The position numbers and the translations under genes were made by a program. Positions 10,263 through 20,462 of a stretch of 64,000 bases of DNA are shown here, piece by piece (within the stretch, counting starts at the first letter, position 1; every line of letters begins with the position of its first letter). The notes under the pieces are model-generated. The model did not search any database. It saw only the letters and a list, made by a program, of their open reading frames with translations, and was not told where the DNA came from. Source of the DNA: Caulochytrium protostelioides (Eukaryota; Chytridiomycota; Caulochytriomycetes; Caulochytriales; Caulochytriaceae); contig ML014170.1 of the NCBI GenBank assembly GCA_003615045.1, positions 1-64,000 on the forward strand, read 5' to 3'.

Positions 10263-13200
10263 ATGGACGTCCTGTTCGCCTTCGACTCGAGTCCTGATGC
10301 CGCCGCGCCGCCCGAGCTTGCCGAGGCGGGCGACGCCGCGCTCGCGTCGGGCATCGTCGCGCCGGTGTCCTTCCCTGCGGCCACGCGCGCCGGCCTCGCG
10401 TCGCTGTCCAGCAGCAGTAGCAGCAGCAGCGACAGCGACGACGACGAGACTCGCCATGCGCTCGCGCGGCGGCGTCGCGGCCGCAACCACCGCCACGACG
10501 GCCCACGTCCCGCGAGCGCCTTGCTGGGCACGCCCTCGGCTGCCGCGGCCGTCCCGCCCGAGGCCGCGCATGTGAGCGTGCCGGGACCCACCGCGGCGAT
10601 CGCCATCCGGCCGAGCCCGTCGCCCGCTGTGGGCGCCCCACACCACCCCCCGGCGCGGCCGTCGCAGATCGGGACTCCGGGTGACCGCGTCCGGCGGCCG
10701 CCCGTCCGCGGCCGCCGTCCCCGCTTGGCGCCGGGGGCCTCGTCGTCATCGTCGTCGTCGTCATCGTCGTCTGCCTCCTCTTCTGCATCATCATCATCAT
10801 CATCCTCGGCGTCGGCTTCTTCATCCTCTTCCGGCGCGTCTGATACGAGTGACTCGGACGCGCCGACGTCCGCGCAGGCCCTGTGCCAGAAGCAGGACCC
10901 GCGCCGACGCCGCGGCCGACGCACGGCGGCGCGCCCCTCGGCCGACAGCAACGCGGGCGCCGATCCACCCGACGCTGTGGCCACCCCCGCCCCGGACGTC
11001 CGCGGAAGCTTCTTTGCCGCGCCCTCCTCGTCCTCGTCCGCCTCGTCGAGCGACAGCGACAGCAGCAGCGGCAGCAGCAGTGACAGCAACGACAGCGGTG
11101 CTCGTGCGATTCGCGGGCTCGGCCTCGGCCTCGGCCTCGGGGTGGGGATTCCTCGCCCGCAGCGGCGCGGCGACGGCGCCGGGATCCGCAGCGAGCCGTC
11201 CAGTGACCGCGACATCGGCACGACGCCGCGCCACCGCCCGCCCCTCCGCACCCACTCGTCCATCAGCACCCGCCGCCGCGCCGACATGGGCCTCGACGAC
11301 CTCATCGTTGACCCGAGCCTCGTCAAGCTCTTTGACCGCGACCTGAAGACCGGCCACCGGCGTCGCGCGCCCACCGGGGCCGACGGCGCCACCGCGGCGT
11401 CGGCGCCCACGATCCATGCCGTGGTCGCGGCGCCGTCGCCGTCGCCATCGCTGTCATTGTCGCAGCCGATGGCCGCGCACGGGTCCGTGGGACCGCTGCA
11501 GGCCCTGGCTACCGGCGGGCTCAACGCGTCGAGCCCGCCGGTCTCGCGGGACGCTTCGCGGTCGCCGCCCACGACCATGCCGCGGCCGCCGCCGCAGCGG
11601 CACCCGAGCACGAGCACCGCCGCGAGCGCTACGGGCATCGGCATCGGCATCGGCACCCGTCTGGACGCCCTGTCGCCGGATCCTGAGCGCGAGACCTCCC
11701 GCGAAAAGCAGAGCCACTTGCTGCTGACCTCCCTGATCCAGGACCTGTGCGGGTCGGCGCTGTCGCCGGCCGGGACGGCGTCGAGCGACGAGGCGGGCGA
11801 GGACGGTCTCGGCACGCCGGTGCGCGCCGCGCGCTCGCTCGCCTCCGCGCTGTGCAGCCAGCTCGCCGCCCTCGGCATCCTCGACGTCGACGCTTTCCTC
11901 CGCGACGCCGCCGCCAGCGCCGCCTCCCTTTCCGACTCCTGCGCCTCGCCCATCCTCATGCGCGTGCTCCAGGCCATGCAGGGCGCCGCGTCCGCCTCGC
12001 TCGGCGACGACCACCACCACCACCACCACCATCACGACGCCGGACGGACGGCGTCGCCCGCGTTGGCCTCGTCGGCCGGGGACGTCTGCGTTCCGGAGCA
12101 CCCGGCGCGCGCGGCGGGCACGGCGGCCGCCCACGGCGCGACGCAGCCGGTGCCGATGCCGTCCGTGACCGTGTCGCCGCCCCTCGGCGCGTTGCTGTAC
12201 CCGTCGCCGCCATCGACGGTCGCGCTCTCGCAGCCGGCGCACCCGCTCCCGACCTACGCGTCCGAGTTCGCGTCCCCCGCGTCGCTGGTCTACGCGGGCG
12301 CCTCGCCGGCCCCCGTCTACTCGCGCTACCTCCAGGAGTTCGAGGACCTCGGGCTGCTCGGCCGCGGCGGCTTCGGCCGCGTCGCCAAGGCCCGCAACCG
12401 CCTTGACGGCGTCCTCTACGCCATCAAGACGGTGAGCCTCACTCCGGCCAACTCTGCCGCCGCCCGCCAGCGCCGGCGCCAGTCGCTCGCGTACCCGGCG
12501 CCGCCGCGCCCGAGCCTCGCCGAGCACGAGCCGCACGGCGGACACGAGGCGGCGCAGCACCACGACGCCGTTGCTGCGGCCGCGGCCGCCGTCGCCGAGA
12601 GCCTGCCGCGGCCGCCGCTCGCGCGCCACCGCCGCCGCTCCGAGAGCCACGGCATGGGCGGCGGCCACCTCGGCGGCCATCTGCCCTTCATGAGCGCCCT
12701 TCCGCCGCTGTTCCCGTTCCCTGTGGACCCGCACGGCCCGACGGCGTCGACGACGAGCGCGACCACGGCCGCGACGACGCCCGGCCGCTCGCCGCGCACC
12801 CGCGTGGTCAGCATGGACACGTGGCACATGCCGCACATGGGCATGGACCCCTTCGCGCGGTTCGGCCACGCGCACGGCGCGGCATGGCCGGGCAGTGTGG
12901 CCATGCCGCCCTCGAAGCAGGAGATGCAGCGCCACGCGCGGCTGCAGGTGCTCCTGCGCGAAGTCAAGATCCAGGCGCGGCTGCAGCATCCGAACGTCGT
13001 GCGCTACCACTCGGCGTGGTTCGAGTATGACGACGGCACGCTCGGCCAGTCCTCCTGGTTCGGGAGCGGCGGCTCGGCCGGCAACCGTGCTGCAGGAGGC
13101 TCGGGCGCCGCGGAGGCGAAAGCTGCCAACGGCCATGCGGACGCCGGCCGCGACGGGCACGGCGGCGCGATGTCCCATGGTGGCGACTCGCACTTCAGCG

Positions 13201-16200
13201 AGGAAGACGAAGAGGACGAGGAGGACGAGGACGAGGAGGACGAGGACGAGGAGGATGAGGACGACGATTCGGAAACCTTTTTGTCGTCGAGCGAAATGTC
13301 GTCAGATGAGCTTCCTGACCACGGCCCCCACGGCCGTGGCGCTGATGGCGTGGCGGCTCGGGCACCGTTTGCCGCCGTGTCCGCGCCTGGGGAGAGCGCC
13401 TTCTCGGCGCGGCGGCCAAAAGGCCTCCTCAACGACCTCTTCTTCAGCCATCCGGCAGGCTCGCCGTCGGGCGGCTTCGCGTCGGCCGAGGACATGGTTG
13501 ACACCTCCGGCTCGCATCTCTCGGACTCGATCGTCTTTGGCCACATGACCGCGTCGATCCACTCGTCGGACGCCGCGGCGCTCAGCCGCGACGATTTGCA
13601 TGGCGACGACGGCGATGACCGCAGCGGTGACGACGACCCCAACGGCGGCGGCGCCGATCCCAGCGCCGACGACGCCTGCGCCGAGTCGGTCGTGGACCAC
13701 GGCTCGGACGCCGACGGCCACGTTGTCTCGCCCACGATTCACCGCCGCGGGTCGCTGCCGTGGCTCGCGGCCGCGTCCAAGCCCTTCATGGAGCGCATCG
13801 ACGTCGTGTCGCTCAAGACGGCCGAGGACGACGGCTCGGACTCGGACCCCGGCGTGCGCCGCGGCCGTCCCATCGCGATTGCCGAGCCGCGTGCGAGCGA
13901 CGCGCCCATGCGGCTGAGCCAGTCCCACCCGTATGCGTCCCGCAGCACGGAACTCGCGGCGGCGGCCTCACCGCAGGAGCCGCCGCCCGCACGCACGGGG
14001 CCATCGCCGGCCATGTTCCCGCCGCCGATCTATGGGATGCCGCCCGGCATGGGCGTCGGCGGCCACAGCGCGGCAACGGATATCGTTCTCTTTATCCAGA
14101 TGGAGCTCTGCGGCGAGAACTTGAGCAGCTGGATCATCAAGCGCAACAAGACCCATTTCCACCGCGCGACCGAGGTCCGCGAGCGTGCGGTGTCGGGCGC
14201 GCCGGACGGCTCGCCGGGCAGCCCCTCGTCGCGCCACCTCCCGCTTTCGTCCGAGATGCGTGCCGAAGCGCTCAGCATATTTCGCGACATCGCCAAGGGG
14301 CTCAGCTACCTCCACGAGAACGCGATCGTGCACCGCGATCTGAAGCCGGCCAATATCTACCGCAGCCTGGAAGACCCTTCCCAATGGAAAATTGGCGACT
14401 TTGGCCTCGTGGCGTCCGAGCTGGACGAGCAGATGACCACAACGACGACGTCGACGACGAACCGCGTCTATATGCACGCGCAAGCCGCTGCTTCGGCGAC
14501 GATGACGACGACGACGATGACGACGACGACGACCGCGGTCGCGGCCGCATCGACCGTCCCCACGCGTCCGGCGAGCGTCACCAATGTCACGGCGATGGCG
14601 GCGACGGCCATGGCGATGGGTTCCAACGCGGCCAACCACCACGCCGCGGCCGTCGCGGCCGAAGCACCCGCGCTCGTGAGCCCGTCGCCGCTCGCAGACG
14701 CCATGGCGTTCATGAAGACGGCGGCCGAGACGGACCGCGACACGATGGGCACGTCGCCCGTGTTTCCCGTGCCGCCGCTCAATCTCTCGGGCATGCGGCC
14801 GCTGCGCCGCCGCGCGAGCAAGAAGGCCGTCGGCACGCTGACGTATGCGTCGCCCGAGCAGCTGCAGCCGCCGACGACGGCTGCCTCCACCAGCGGCGGT
14901 GCCAACGGCGGCGGCAGCGGCCACACGCGCTCGCGCCGCAACTCGCGCCACGGCGGCGCCGACCTTGGCATGCCGGCCGTCACGACGCCCACGGGTCTGC
15001 CCGGGGAGGGCCCGAGCACCGATTTTCTTGGGCTGCCGACGCCGTTCCGGCCGTCGCTGTCGACGTCGCCGCAGTCGCTCGTGCCGCCGGCGATGCCGAC
15101 GGTCGCGCACTCGCCCGTCTCGGGCCCGCACGCGGCGCCGCTCGCATCGCCCACGAGCCCCGCGGCCATGGTGACCACGACGCGCAGCGATATGTTCTCG
15201 CTGGGCGTGCTGCTGCTCGAGCTGCTGGTGCCCTTCGGCACCGGCATGGAACGCGCGCGCACTCTCTCGGACCTGCGCCACCGCGGGATCCTGCCGTCGG
15301 AGTTTGTGCGTGATATGCCCAAGGAAGCGACGCTCGTGCTGTGGCTGACGTCGCCGCGGCCGGAGCAGCGCCCGAGCGCGCGGCAGGTTCTGGAATTCCG
15401 GCTCTTTGCGTCGCCGCCCGCGCCATCGATGCCGGTGCATCTGCACCGCCACGCGAGCCACGGCAGCGCCTCGGGCGCCACGGCCGCTCACGGCCCCCAC
15501 TCGCCGCCCGCGCCCGTGGACCCCACAATCCCCGAAGCCTGGGGCCGCATGGACGACTTCAACATCTACCACCACATCTTTTCGGGCAACCCGTCGCCGT
15601 CGCTCACACCGCACGTCGTCAACTGGGATCACCTCGGCCGTCTCGTGGAGGGACAGAACCCGAACGGCAGCGATCCCGGCAAGTGCCATGGCGACCATGC
15701 CGTGGACCGCGGCAGCGCTGCCACCCATGAGGCATCAGCGCCCACTGCGGCGACGGCGGCGGGTGCGTCGTCGTCGTCAACGTCTTCTGTGGGTATCGCT
15801 GCGGCCGCCGCGGCCGTGTTGCACGCAGCGACGGGACTGCCCGAGCTGCAGACGCAGTCGCTGTTGCGCTCCCCGAGCCACGGCGAGCCGAGCACCGCGA
15901 CGTCGGCATCCGCGACCGCCTCGAGCCCGTCGCAGAACCGCTGGCGCGAGCTCTCCTCGAACTGGGTCCGCTGGGCCTCCACGCCCTTTGCGAACCTGAT
16001 CCCGCACATGCCCGCCGCCACCTCCGCCTCCGCTTTGGCCATCAGCGCGGGGTCCACGCCTGTGGCGGATGATGCCGCCGCAGCGACTGACCGCCGCCAT
16101 CTCGACGGCGCGATGCCCGAGGACGTGCGGCACCAGGCGCCATCGTTGCTGCCGCCCCTGATCCCGCCACCGCCGCCGTCCGACGCGGCCGACGGCAGGT

Positions 16201-16475
16201 GCTACGGCATGAGTGTCGGCGGCATGGCCACCGCCGTCGGCGAAGCCTCGCGCGCGCCCGCATCGGCGCCCGTGAACGGCCACGGTGCCCCCAGGTCGTG
16301 CGGGCCGCCGGCACTCTCGCACCGCGAGGAGCAGATGCTGCGCGAGAACGAAGTGCTGCGGGCGCGGATCGCGGAGCTTGAGCAACAGCTGCGCCAGCAG
16401 CCGTCATCGTCGCTCCTCGTGGTTCCCGCGTCCGCTGCGCCAGTTTCGCCGCATGCGCCCTCCCCCACGGCGTGA
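10263..16475 (+). CDS. HRI/PEK-like eIF2-alpha kinase with giant insertions
   Basis: The ATG at 10263 gives 2070 residues. The kinase domain runs from about 690 to 1716: glycine loop GRGGFGRV (700-707), ATP-binding Lys722 (AIK), helix-C Glu900 (REVKIQ), HPNVVRYHSAWFEY, HRDLKPAN (His1357-Asp1359), DFG (1379-1381) and GTLTYASPEQ (from 1524). HSAWFE, MELCGENL, the HRDLKPANIY form of the catalytic loop and the split between strands 4 and 5 are hallmarks of the eIF2-alpha kinases (HRI, PERK, GCN2), which shut down translation under stress. Three long low-complexity insertions interrupt it: about 175 residues after beta-3, about 350 between beta-4 and beta-5 including a Glu/Asp run, and about 145 in the activation loop. 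Residues 1-690 look disordered and include a run of about nine His. A coiled coil (EEQMLRENEVLRARIAELEQ) near the C-terminus could dimerise it. No HisRS-like domain is seen, so it is not GCN2; HRI-like is the best guess. Confidence 0.88.
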   Translation: MDVLFAFDSSPDAAAPPELAEAGDAALASGIVAPVSFPAATRAGLASLSSSSSSSSDSDDDETRHALARRRRGRNHRHDGPRPASALLGTPSAAAAVPPEAAHVSVPGPTAAIAIRPSPSPAVGAPHHPPARPSQIGTPGDRVRRPPVRGRRPRLAPGASSSSSSSSSSSASSSASSSSSSSASASSSSSGASDTSDSDAPTSAQALCQKQDPRRRRGRRTAARPSADSNAGADPPDAVATPAPDVRGSFFAAPSSSSSASSSDSDSSSGSSSDSNDSGARAIRGLGLGLGLGVGIPRPQRRGDGAGIRSEPSSDRDIGTTPRHRPPLRTHSSISTRRRADMGLDDLIVDPSLVKLFDRDLKTGHRRRAPTGADGATAASAPTIHAVVAAPSPSPSLSLSQPMAAHGSVGPLQALATGGLNASSPPVSRDASRSPPTTMPRPPPQRHPSTSTAASATGIGIGIGTRLDALSPDPERETSREKQSHLLLTSLIQDLCGSALSPAGTASSDEAGEDGLGTPVRAARSLASALCSQLAALGILDVDAFLRDAAASAASLSDSCASPILMRVLQAMQGAASASLGDDHHHHHHHHDAGRTASPALASSAGDVCVPEHPARAAGTAAAHGATQPVPMPSVTVSPPLGALLYPSPPSTVALSQPAHPLPTYASEFASPASLVYAGASPAPVYSRYLQEFEDLGLLGRGGFGRVAKARNRLDGVLYAIKTVSLTPANSAAARQRRRQSLAYPAPPRPSLAEHEPHGGHEAAQHHDAVAAAAAAVAESLPRPPLARHRRRSESHGMGGGHLGGHLPFMSALPPLFPFPVDPHGPTASTTSATTAATTPGRSPRTRVVSMDTWHMPHMGMDPFARFGHAHGAAWPGSVAMPPSKQEMQRHARLQVLLREVKIQARLQHPNVVRYHSAWFEYDDGTLGQSSWFGSGGSAGNRAAGGSGAAEAKAANGHADAGRDGHGGAMSHGGDSHFSEEDEEDEEDEDEEDEDEEDEDDDSETFLSSSEMSSDELPDHGPHGRGADGVAARAPFAAVSAPGESAFSARRPKGLLNDLFFSHPAGSPSGGFASAEDMVDTSGSHLSDSIVFGHMTASIHSSDAAALSRDDLHGDDGDDRSGDDDPNGGGADPSADDACAESVVDHGSDADGHVVSPTIHRRGSLPWLAAASKPFMERIDVVSLKTAEDDGSDSDPGVRRGRPIAIAEPRASDAPMRLSQSHPYASRSTELAAAASPQEPPPARTGPSPAMFPPPIYGMPPGMGVGGHSAATDIVLFIQMELCGENLSSWIIKRNKTHFHRATEVRERAVSGAPDGSPGSPSSRHLPLSSEMRAEALSIFRDIAKGLSYLHENAIVHRDLKPANIYRSLEDPSQWKIGDFGLVASELDEQMTTTTTSTTNRVYMHAQAAASATMTTTTMTTTTTAVAAASTVPTRPASVTNVTAMAATAMAMGSNAANHHAAAVAAEAPALVSPSPLADAMAFMKTAAETDRDTMGTSPVFPVPPLNLSGMRPLRRRASKKAVGTLTYASPEQLQPPTTAASTSGGANGGGSGHTRSRRNSRHGGADLGMPAVTTPTGLPGEGPSTDFLGLPTPFRPSLSTSPQSLVPPAMPTVAHSPVSGPHAAPLASPTSPAAMVTTTRSDMFSLGVLLLELLVPFGTGMERARTLSDLRHRGILPSEFVRDMPKEATLVLWLTSPRPEQRPSARQVLEFRLFASPPAPSMPVHLHRHASHGSASGATAAHGPHSPPAPVDPTIPEAWGRMDDFNIYHHIFSGNPSPSLTPHVVNWDHLGRLVEGQNPNGSDPGKCHGDHAVDRGSAATHEASAPTAATAAGASSSSTSSVGIAAAAAAVLHAATGLPELQTQSLLRSPSHGEPSTATSASATASSPSQNRWRELSSNWVRWASTPFANLIPHMPAATSASALAISAGSTPVADDAAAATDRRHLDGAMPEDVRHQAPSLLPPLIPPPPPSDAADGRCYGMSVGGMATAVGEASRAPASAPVNGHGAPRSCGPPALSHREEQMLRENEVLRARIAELEQQLRQQPSSSLLVVPASAAPVSPHAPSPTA

Positions 16476-16686
16476 TCGACCCCCCGTCGTCGCGTGTTTC
16501 ATCTTTTTTCTTTTTCATTCTCATGGAAACGGCGTTCCGCCCGATTTCTCTTTCTCTTCTCATCGGATATACCCATCGTCTATCGCTTATTTTTGACATT
16601 TCAGTTTTTGTTTTCAACCATCTTGCGACGACGGTATCAGGATCGAAGGCAGACTCTCCCGTATCCCATTGCTCCGAAGAATCGCT
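16476..16686. other. Short 3'-3' intergenic gap
   Basis: 211 bp between the stops of the convergent kinase and RECQ1 genes. It is AT-richer than the surrounding coding DNA and must hold both polyadenylation regions. Confidence 0.6.
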
Positions 16687-19170
16687 TCAGGACATGTCGG
16701 CATACGCTCCATCGTCGCTGGCGCCATCGACGGAGACAATGTCTTCCTCGTCGATATGATCGTCTTTATCGTCGTCATCGTCGTCGTCGTCCAGAATGAT
16801 TGGCGCGGCACGGCGCTTCGCACGCTTCGCCGCAGGTTGGATCGCACGCGACTCCGATGGTCGCGCACGTGACCTTGAGGCATTCGAGGCCGATGTCGCC
16901 GCCGCCGTCGCCGCTGCCACGCTGGTATACGCGGCGGCGTCGGCGATCCCGACGCCGTGAACGTCTGGCAGCAGATCCAGCTGGAACGGCGGCGCGCGGT
17001 GGCGCAGCCAGGCAAGCCCCCGGTCCGTGATGAGCAGGTATGCGTTGGCGCCGTACGCGGTGAGCGTGAAGGTCTCCTTCATGAGACCAGCAACGACGAG
17101 CGCGACGACGAGTCGCTCGGCGCCGACGGGGGTCAGCGGACTCTGCGAGGCGCGGCGTTTCTTGCGGGGGGCAAGGGGCAGTACGAGCTCACCCGGATCG
17201 ACGAGGTCGCGGTCGGGCGCCGTGACGAGGGCGGCCTGGACGGCCGCGTAGTCGGCTTGCTTGCGTCCGCCACCGCTGTTGAAGCCGTCGCCAAGCTCGG
17301 CGGCGAGGTCGAGCAGCGCGAGGATCGTCACGTTCGGGCGGACCCGCAGCACCTGCAGCAGGGTATATGCTTCGCGAGTCACGTCCGCGGCGTGGCGCAC
17401 CGTCTCGGCGTCGTGGTGCGAGCAGATATCGCAGTTGCCACACGCTTGACCTGCAGCCTGGCCCCCGGCGTGGCCAGCGCCGTTAGTGGCGTGCTGGGCT
17501 CGCGTCCAAGTGACGCGCTCGGCCGCGGCGAGACGAGCGCCATGGTGGCCGGCGGCCGTGCCACCGTGAGGGGCGCCCGGCTCATGCTTCAGCGTCGGCA
17601 CGCCAAAGTATGCCTCCATGAGGGCGCGACGGCACGTGCTCAGGCTCAGCGCATACCGGACCATCGCGTAGACGGCGTCCAGCTCCTCGATATCACTCAC
17701 GACGAGGCTCGTGAGGCGCGACATGTCCAGCGGCCGGAAGTAGAGGCGGCACTCGGCGGGCTCGCCGTCGCGGCCTGCGCGTCCGCTTTCCTGGTAGTAG
17801 GCCTCGATCGTCTTGGCCATCGTATGGTGGACGACGAACCGCACGTGGGGTGCATCGATCCCCATGCCGAACGCGATGGTCGCCACGACGATCTGGATCG
17901 CGTTGTCGCGCCACGCGCGGTGGATCTGCTCCTTGTCGTCCTCCTCGCGGTACGCATGGTAGGCGGCCGCGCGGAGCCCCTGTTCGCGCAGTGCGCGCTC
18001 GACCGTCTCGGTATCCTTGCGACTCATGCAGTACACGATGCCCTGTTCGTTTGCGTGGCGGTCCTTGATCCACGCAATCATATGGGCCAGCGCATCCGCT
18101 TCCTTCTCGGGTCGCGCGACCACCTCGTAGCGCAGGTTGTTGCGGCGCAGGGGGTACGTAAAGAGCAGCGTGCCCGAGTACAAGTTGATCTCGGGCAGCT
18201 GCAGGATCGTCATGACGCTCGTCATCAGGTGGGGCGGGCACGTGGCGCTGAGCGCCATTAGCGGCGTCTTGGGGAATTGCGTCTTGCAGATCGCGAGCTT
18301 GCGGTAGTCGGGCCGGAAATCAAAACTCGACTGGCTTGCGCAGTGGGCCTCGTCGATCACCACCAGGCTCAGTCGCCCCCCATCATACATCTTCTGAAGC
18401 TGGCCGAGCAGCCGCTTCGACTTGACGAGTTTCTCGGGCGTCACGTAGACCATCTTGAGATCCGAGGCGTGGGCCATACTCGCGAGAATGACGCGCGTCT
18501 CCTCGGGCGGCGTGGTGCCGGTCAGCGCGGCCGCAGGAATCCCCAGCGCCTCGAGCTGCATCGTCTGGTCGCGAATCAGCGACACGAGCGGCGAGATGAC
18601 GAGCGTCATGCCGTCCGCGAGGTAGGCCGCCATATGGAAGCACAGCGACTTGCCGAACCCGGTGGGTGCAATGACAAATGTGTCGCGGCCCGAGAGCGTC
18701 GCATTGATGATCTCGGCCTGGTGGCCTCGGAACCGCGGCAGCCCAAAGACGGTCGTCAGCGCTTCCCGCATCCGCGGAGACCACGCGAAGTCGTCGCGGG
18801 TATAGTCGGGCGGCGCCTGCAGGGACTCGTGGTAGCGCTGCTCCTGCTGCGCGAGCGCGGCCAGCTGCTGCTCGACGTGGGCCGCTTTGGCCCGCAGCTC
18901 GGACAGCAGCGTCTCGTACAGCTGCACGTCGTCGGCAATCGAGGCCAGCTCGCTCTCCAGCCGCTCGCGCTCCACCGACCATCGGGGGGACGATGCCGCC
19001 GGGGGTCCCTGATCGGAGACCCCGGCGCGAGGGCCGTCATCATCGATCGTATGCACCGCTCCAGCGTGGCTGTCACCTGATGCCGTCGCCGGCCGCGGCC
19101 GGCGCGGGGCCCGCACCGCCGACGGCGCGGGGTCGGACTCGTCCGTGTCCGACAGGAGAATCGGCTGCAT
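16687..19170 (-). CDS. RECQ1-type ATP-dependent DNA helicase
   Basis: A 3'-5' DNA helicase of the RecQ family, nearest to RECQ1 (RECQL). The first ATG is at 19170, giving 827 residues; the open frame reaches 19260 only through a GTG. In order: a coiled coil (about 75-120), Walker A PTGFGKS (about 168), DEAH box (273-276), SATCP motif III, FGMGID and YYQESGRAGRDG motifs V/VI, then the zinc module with Cys-Arg-Arg and CGNCDIC, and a winged-helix-like region. The N-terminal coiled coil and the order of motifs match RECQ1. In the aromatic-rich loop the usual SQWGHDFRPDY reads SQSSFDFRPDY (from Ser279), so the Trp that couples DNA binding to ATP hydrolysis is missing. Both ends carry a hydrophobic-then-acidic stretch like a SUMO-interacting motif (ILLSDTDESD at 4-13; IILDDDDD from 791). 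It should act in genome maintenance in the nucleus. Confidence 0.93.
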   Translation of the reverse strand: MQPILLSDTDESDPAPSAVRAPRRPRPATASGDSHAGAVHTIDDDGPRAGVSDQGPPAASSPRWSVERERLESELASIADDVQLYETLLSELRAKAAHVEQQLAALAQQEQRYHESLQAPPDYTRDDFAWSPRMREALTTVFGLPRFRGHQAEIINATLSGRDTFVIAPTGFGKSLCFHMAAYLADGMTLVISPLVSLIRDQTMQLEALGIPAAALTGTTPPEETRVILASMAHASDLKMVYVTPEKLVKSKRLLGQLQKMYDGGRLSLVVIDEAHCASQSSFDFRPDYRKLAICKTQFPKTPLMALSATCPPHLMTSVMTILQLPEINLYSGTLLFTYPLRRNNLRYEVVARPEKEADALAHMIAWIKDRHANEQGIVYCMSRKDTETVERALREQGLRAAAYHAYREEDDKEQIHRAWRDNAIQIVVATIAFGMGIDAPHVRFVVHHTMAKTIEAYYQESGRAGRDGEPAECRLYFRPLDMSRLTSLVVSDIEELDAVYAMVRYALSLSTCRRALMEAYFGVPTLKHEPGAPHGGTAAGHHGARLAAAERVTWTRAQHATNGAGHAGGQAAGQACGNCDICSHHDAETVRHAADVTREAYTLLQVLRVRPNVTILALLDLAAELGDGFNSGGGRKQADYAAVQAALVTAPDRDLVDPGELVLPLAPRKKRRASQSPLTPVGAERLVVALVVAGLMKETFTLTAYGANAYLLITDRGLAWLRHRAPPFQLDLLPDVHGVGIADAAAYTSVAAATAAATSASNASRSRARPSESRAIQPAAKRAKRRAAPIILDDDDDDDDKDDHIDEEDIVSVDGASDDGAYADMS

Positions 19171-19214
19171 CGCGTCCGCCGCTTCTCCCGACGGCTCAGG
19201 CCGTGGCGGGCCGG

Positions 19215-19246
19215 CACGTGGGCCGCCCCACGTGGCCCAGCACGTG
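19215..19246. promoter_or_regulatory. Three clustered CACGTG palindromes upstream of RECQ1
   Basis: CACGTG at 19215-19220, 19229-19234 and 19241-19246, 45-76 bp upstream of the RECQ1 ATG. This is the core site of bHLH factors of the Cbf1/Pho4/USF type. The spacings of 14 and 12 bp are regular. Confidence 0.55.
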
Positions 19247-20462
19247 GCAGAATGGCTCACGGTGACCGGCTCACCACAGGGCCGACGGGCCGTCGGAGAT
19301 CAGCGCCGCGGCGGCCGAGACGGGACTACGGGCTGCAGGAGAATGAGGACGCGGACGAGCGGCGAGGAGGGCGCGTGGGGCGGTCTGGCGACGCCGACCG
19401 CGTCGACGGCAGGGCGGCGCGGCCGTGTCGTCTGCGTTGCTGCGTTTCTGGTCCATGAGCTCCTCCGTGCTGCCGCAAGCGCCGGTCACGCCCAGCCCTC
19501 GCTGCACGGAGCCGACGGCGATAAGCGGGACAGGACGGACCCTCGGCGGCCGAGGCCCAAGCGTGGTGCCCCTGGTGTGCGGGGCGGGGCCGTGTGCGCC
19601 ACACCGACAGCGGCAAGAAGACAACGACCTGCGATGGGCCGACGGCGCATCACCGCTGATGGACACTTTTCTCTCTGGCACCAAAACCACACCTTTCATG
19701 GGTCTCCTGGGCTGACTGCAGTATGAAGGATTCGCGTGATGCGACTCGTCAATGGGGGATCGACCCATCCTGCTATGAGTCGGATTTCGGAATGGATCGG
19801 ATCCCGGGTGGTTCGGAAGCACCCGGCCCGTCTCGGCCATGTTGTTATGGCCGCCAGACATTCGGCTGTGTCGTCCATACGCGTGCGAGATCGCCGTCCC
19901 ACCTCTGGATATTCTTCTGAGGCAGCCGCGTGAGGGACTCAACGTCACCCTCCCACGGGCGTTGGAGGCCGTTCCCGATGAGCACATGACCTGCGCGGCT
20001 CCACGGGGTCGTGACTAAATCAATGATCGAATCAAAAAATCACACATGCTGAGATGTATGGCACAGCATCGAGCGGCAAGGCGTGGCATGGCAAGCATGG
20101 CCGCCTTCGCGAGCGCATGGGTGGCGCGCCCGCAGCCCGACACGCTTCTGGGTTCGATGCGCGTTCGATGCGAAGCGAAGCGAAGCGGGGTGGTTCAAAG
20201 CGATGTCCGTGGCGCGCGCGGCGTTCTTCCGCACCTTCCAGGGGGCTACTACATCCCTGTCTCTTCGGAAACGAGAAGGCCAACATTCGAACATTCGAAA
20301 ATGACCATTCGGCTCGGTCCTCAGCTCGGCTGTCGTCATCGCGCGGTCATTTCGAGGCGCAGGGCCTGAAAGATGGACCGCGCGGTGTGGGGTGGCCCGC
20401 CCGGCAGTCCTCGCGTGAGCCCGCACGGGGGCTTTTCCTATGCGCCACGGCGCGGCCGGCGA

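Noticed and set aside
9908-13193. Long minus-strand frames (689 and 579 codons) opposite the kinase gene
   Set aside because: Antisense shadows of the clearly conserved kinase frame; no motifs of their own.
19171-19260. N-terminal extension of RECQ1
   Set aside because: Reachable only through a GTG codon. The ATG at 19170 is the first Met, and the extension overlaps the CACGTG promoter cluster.
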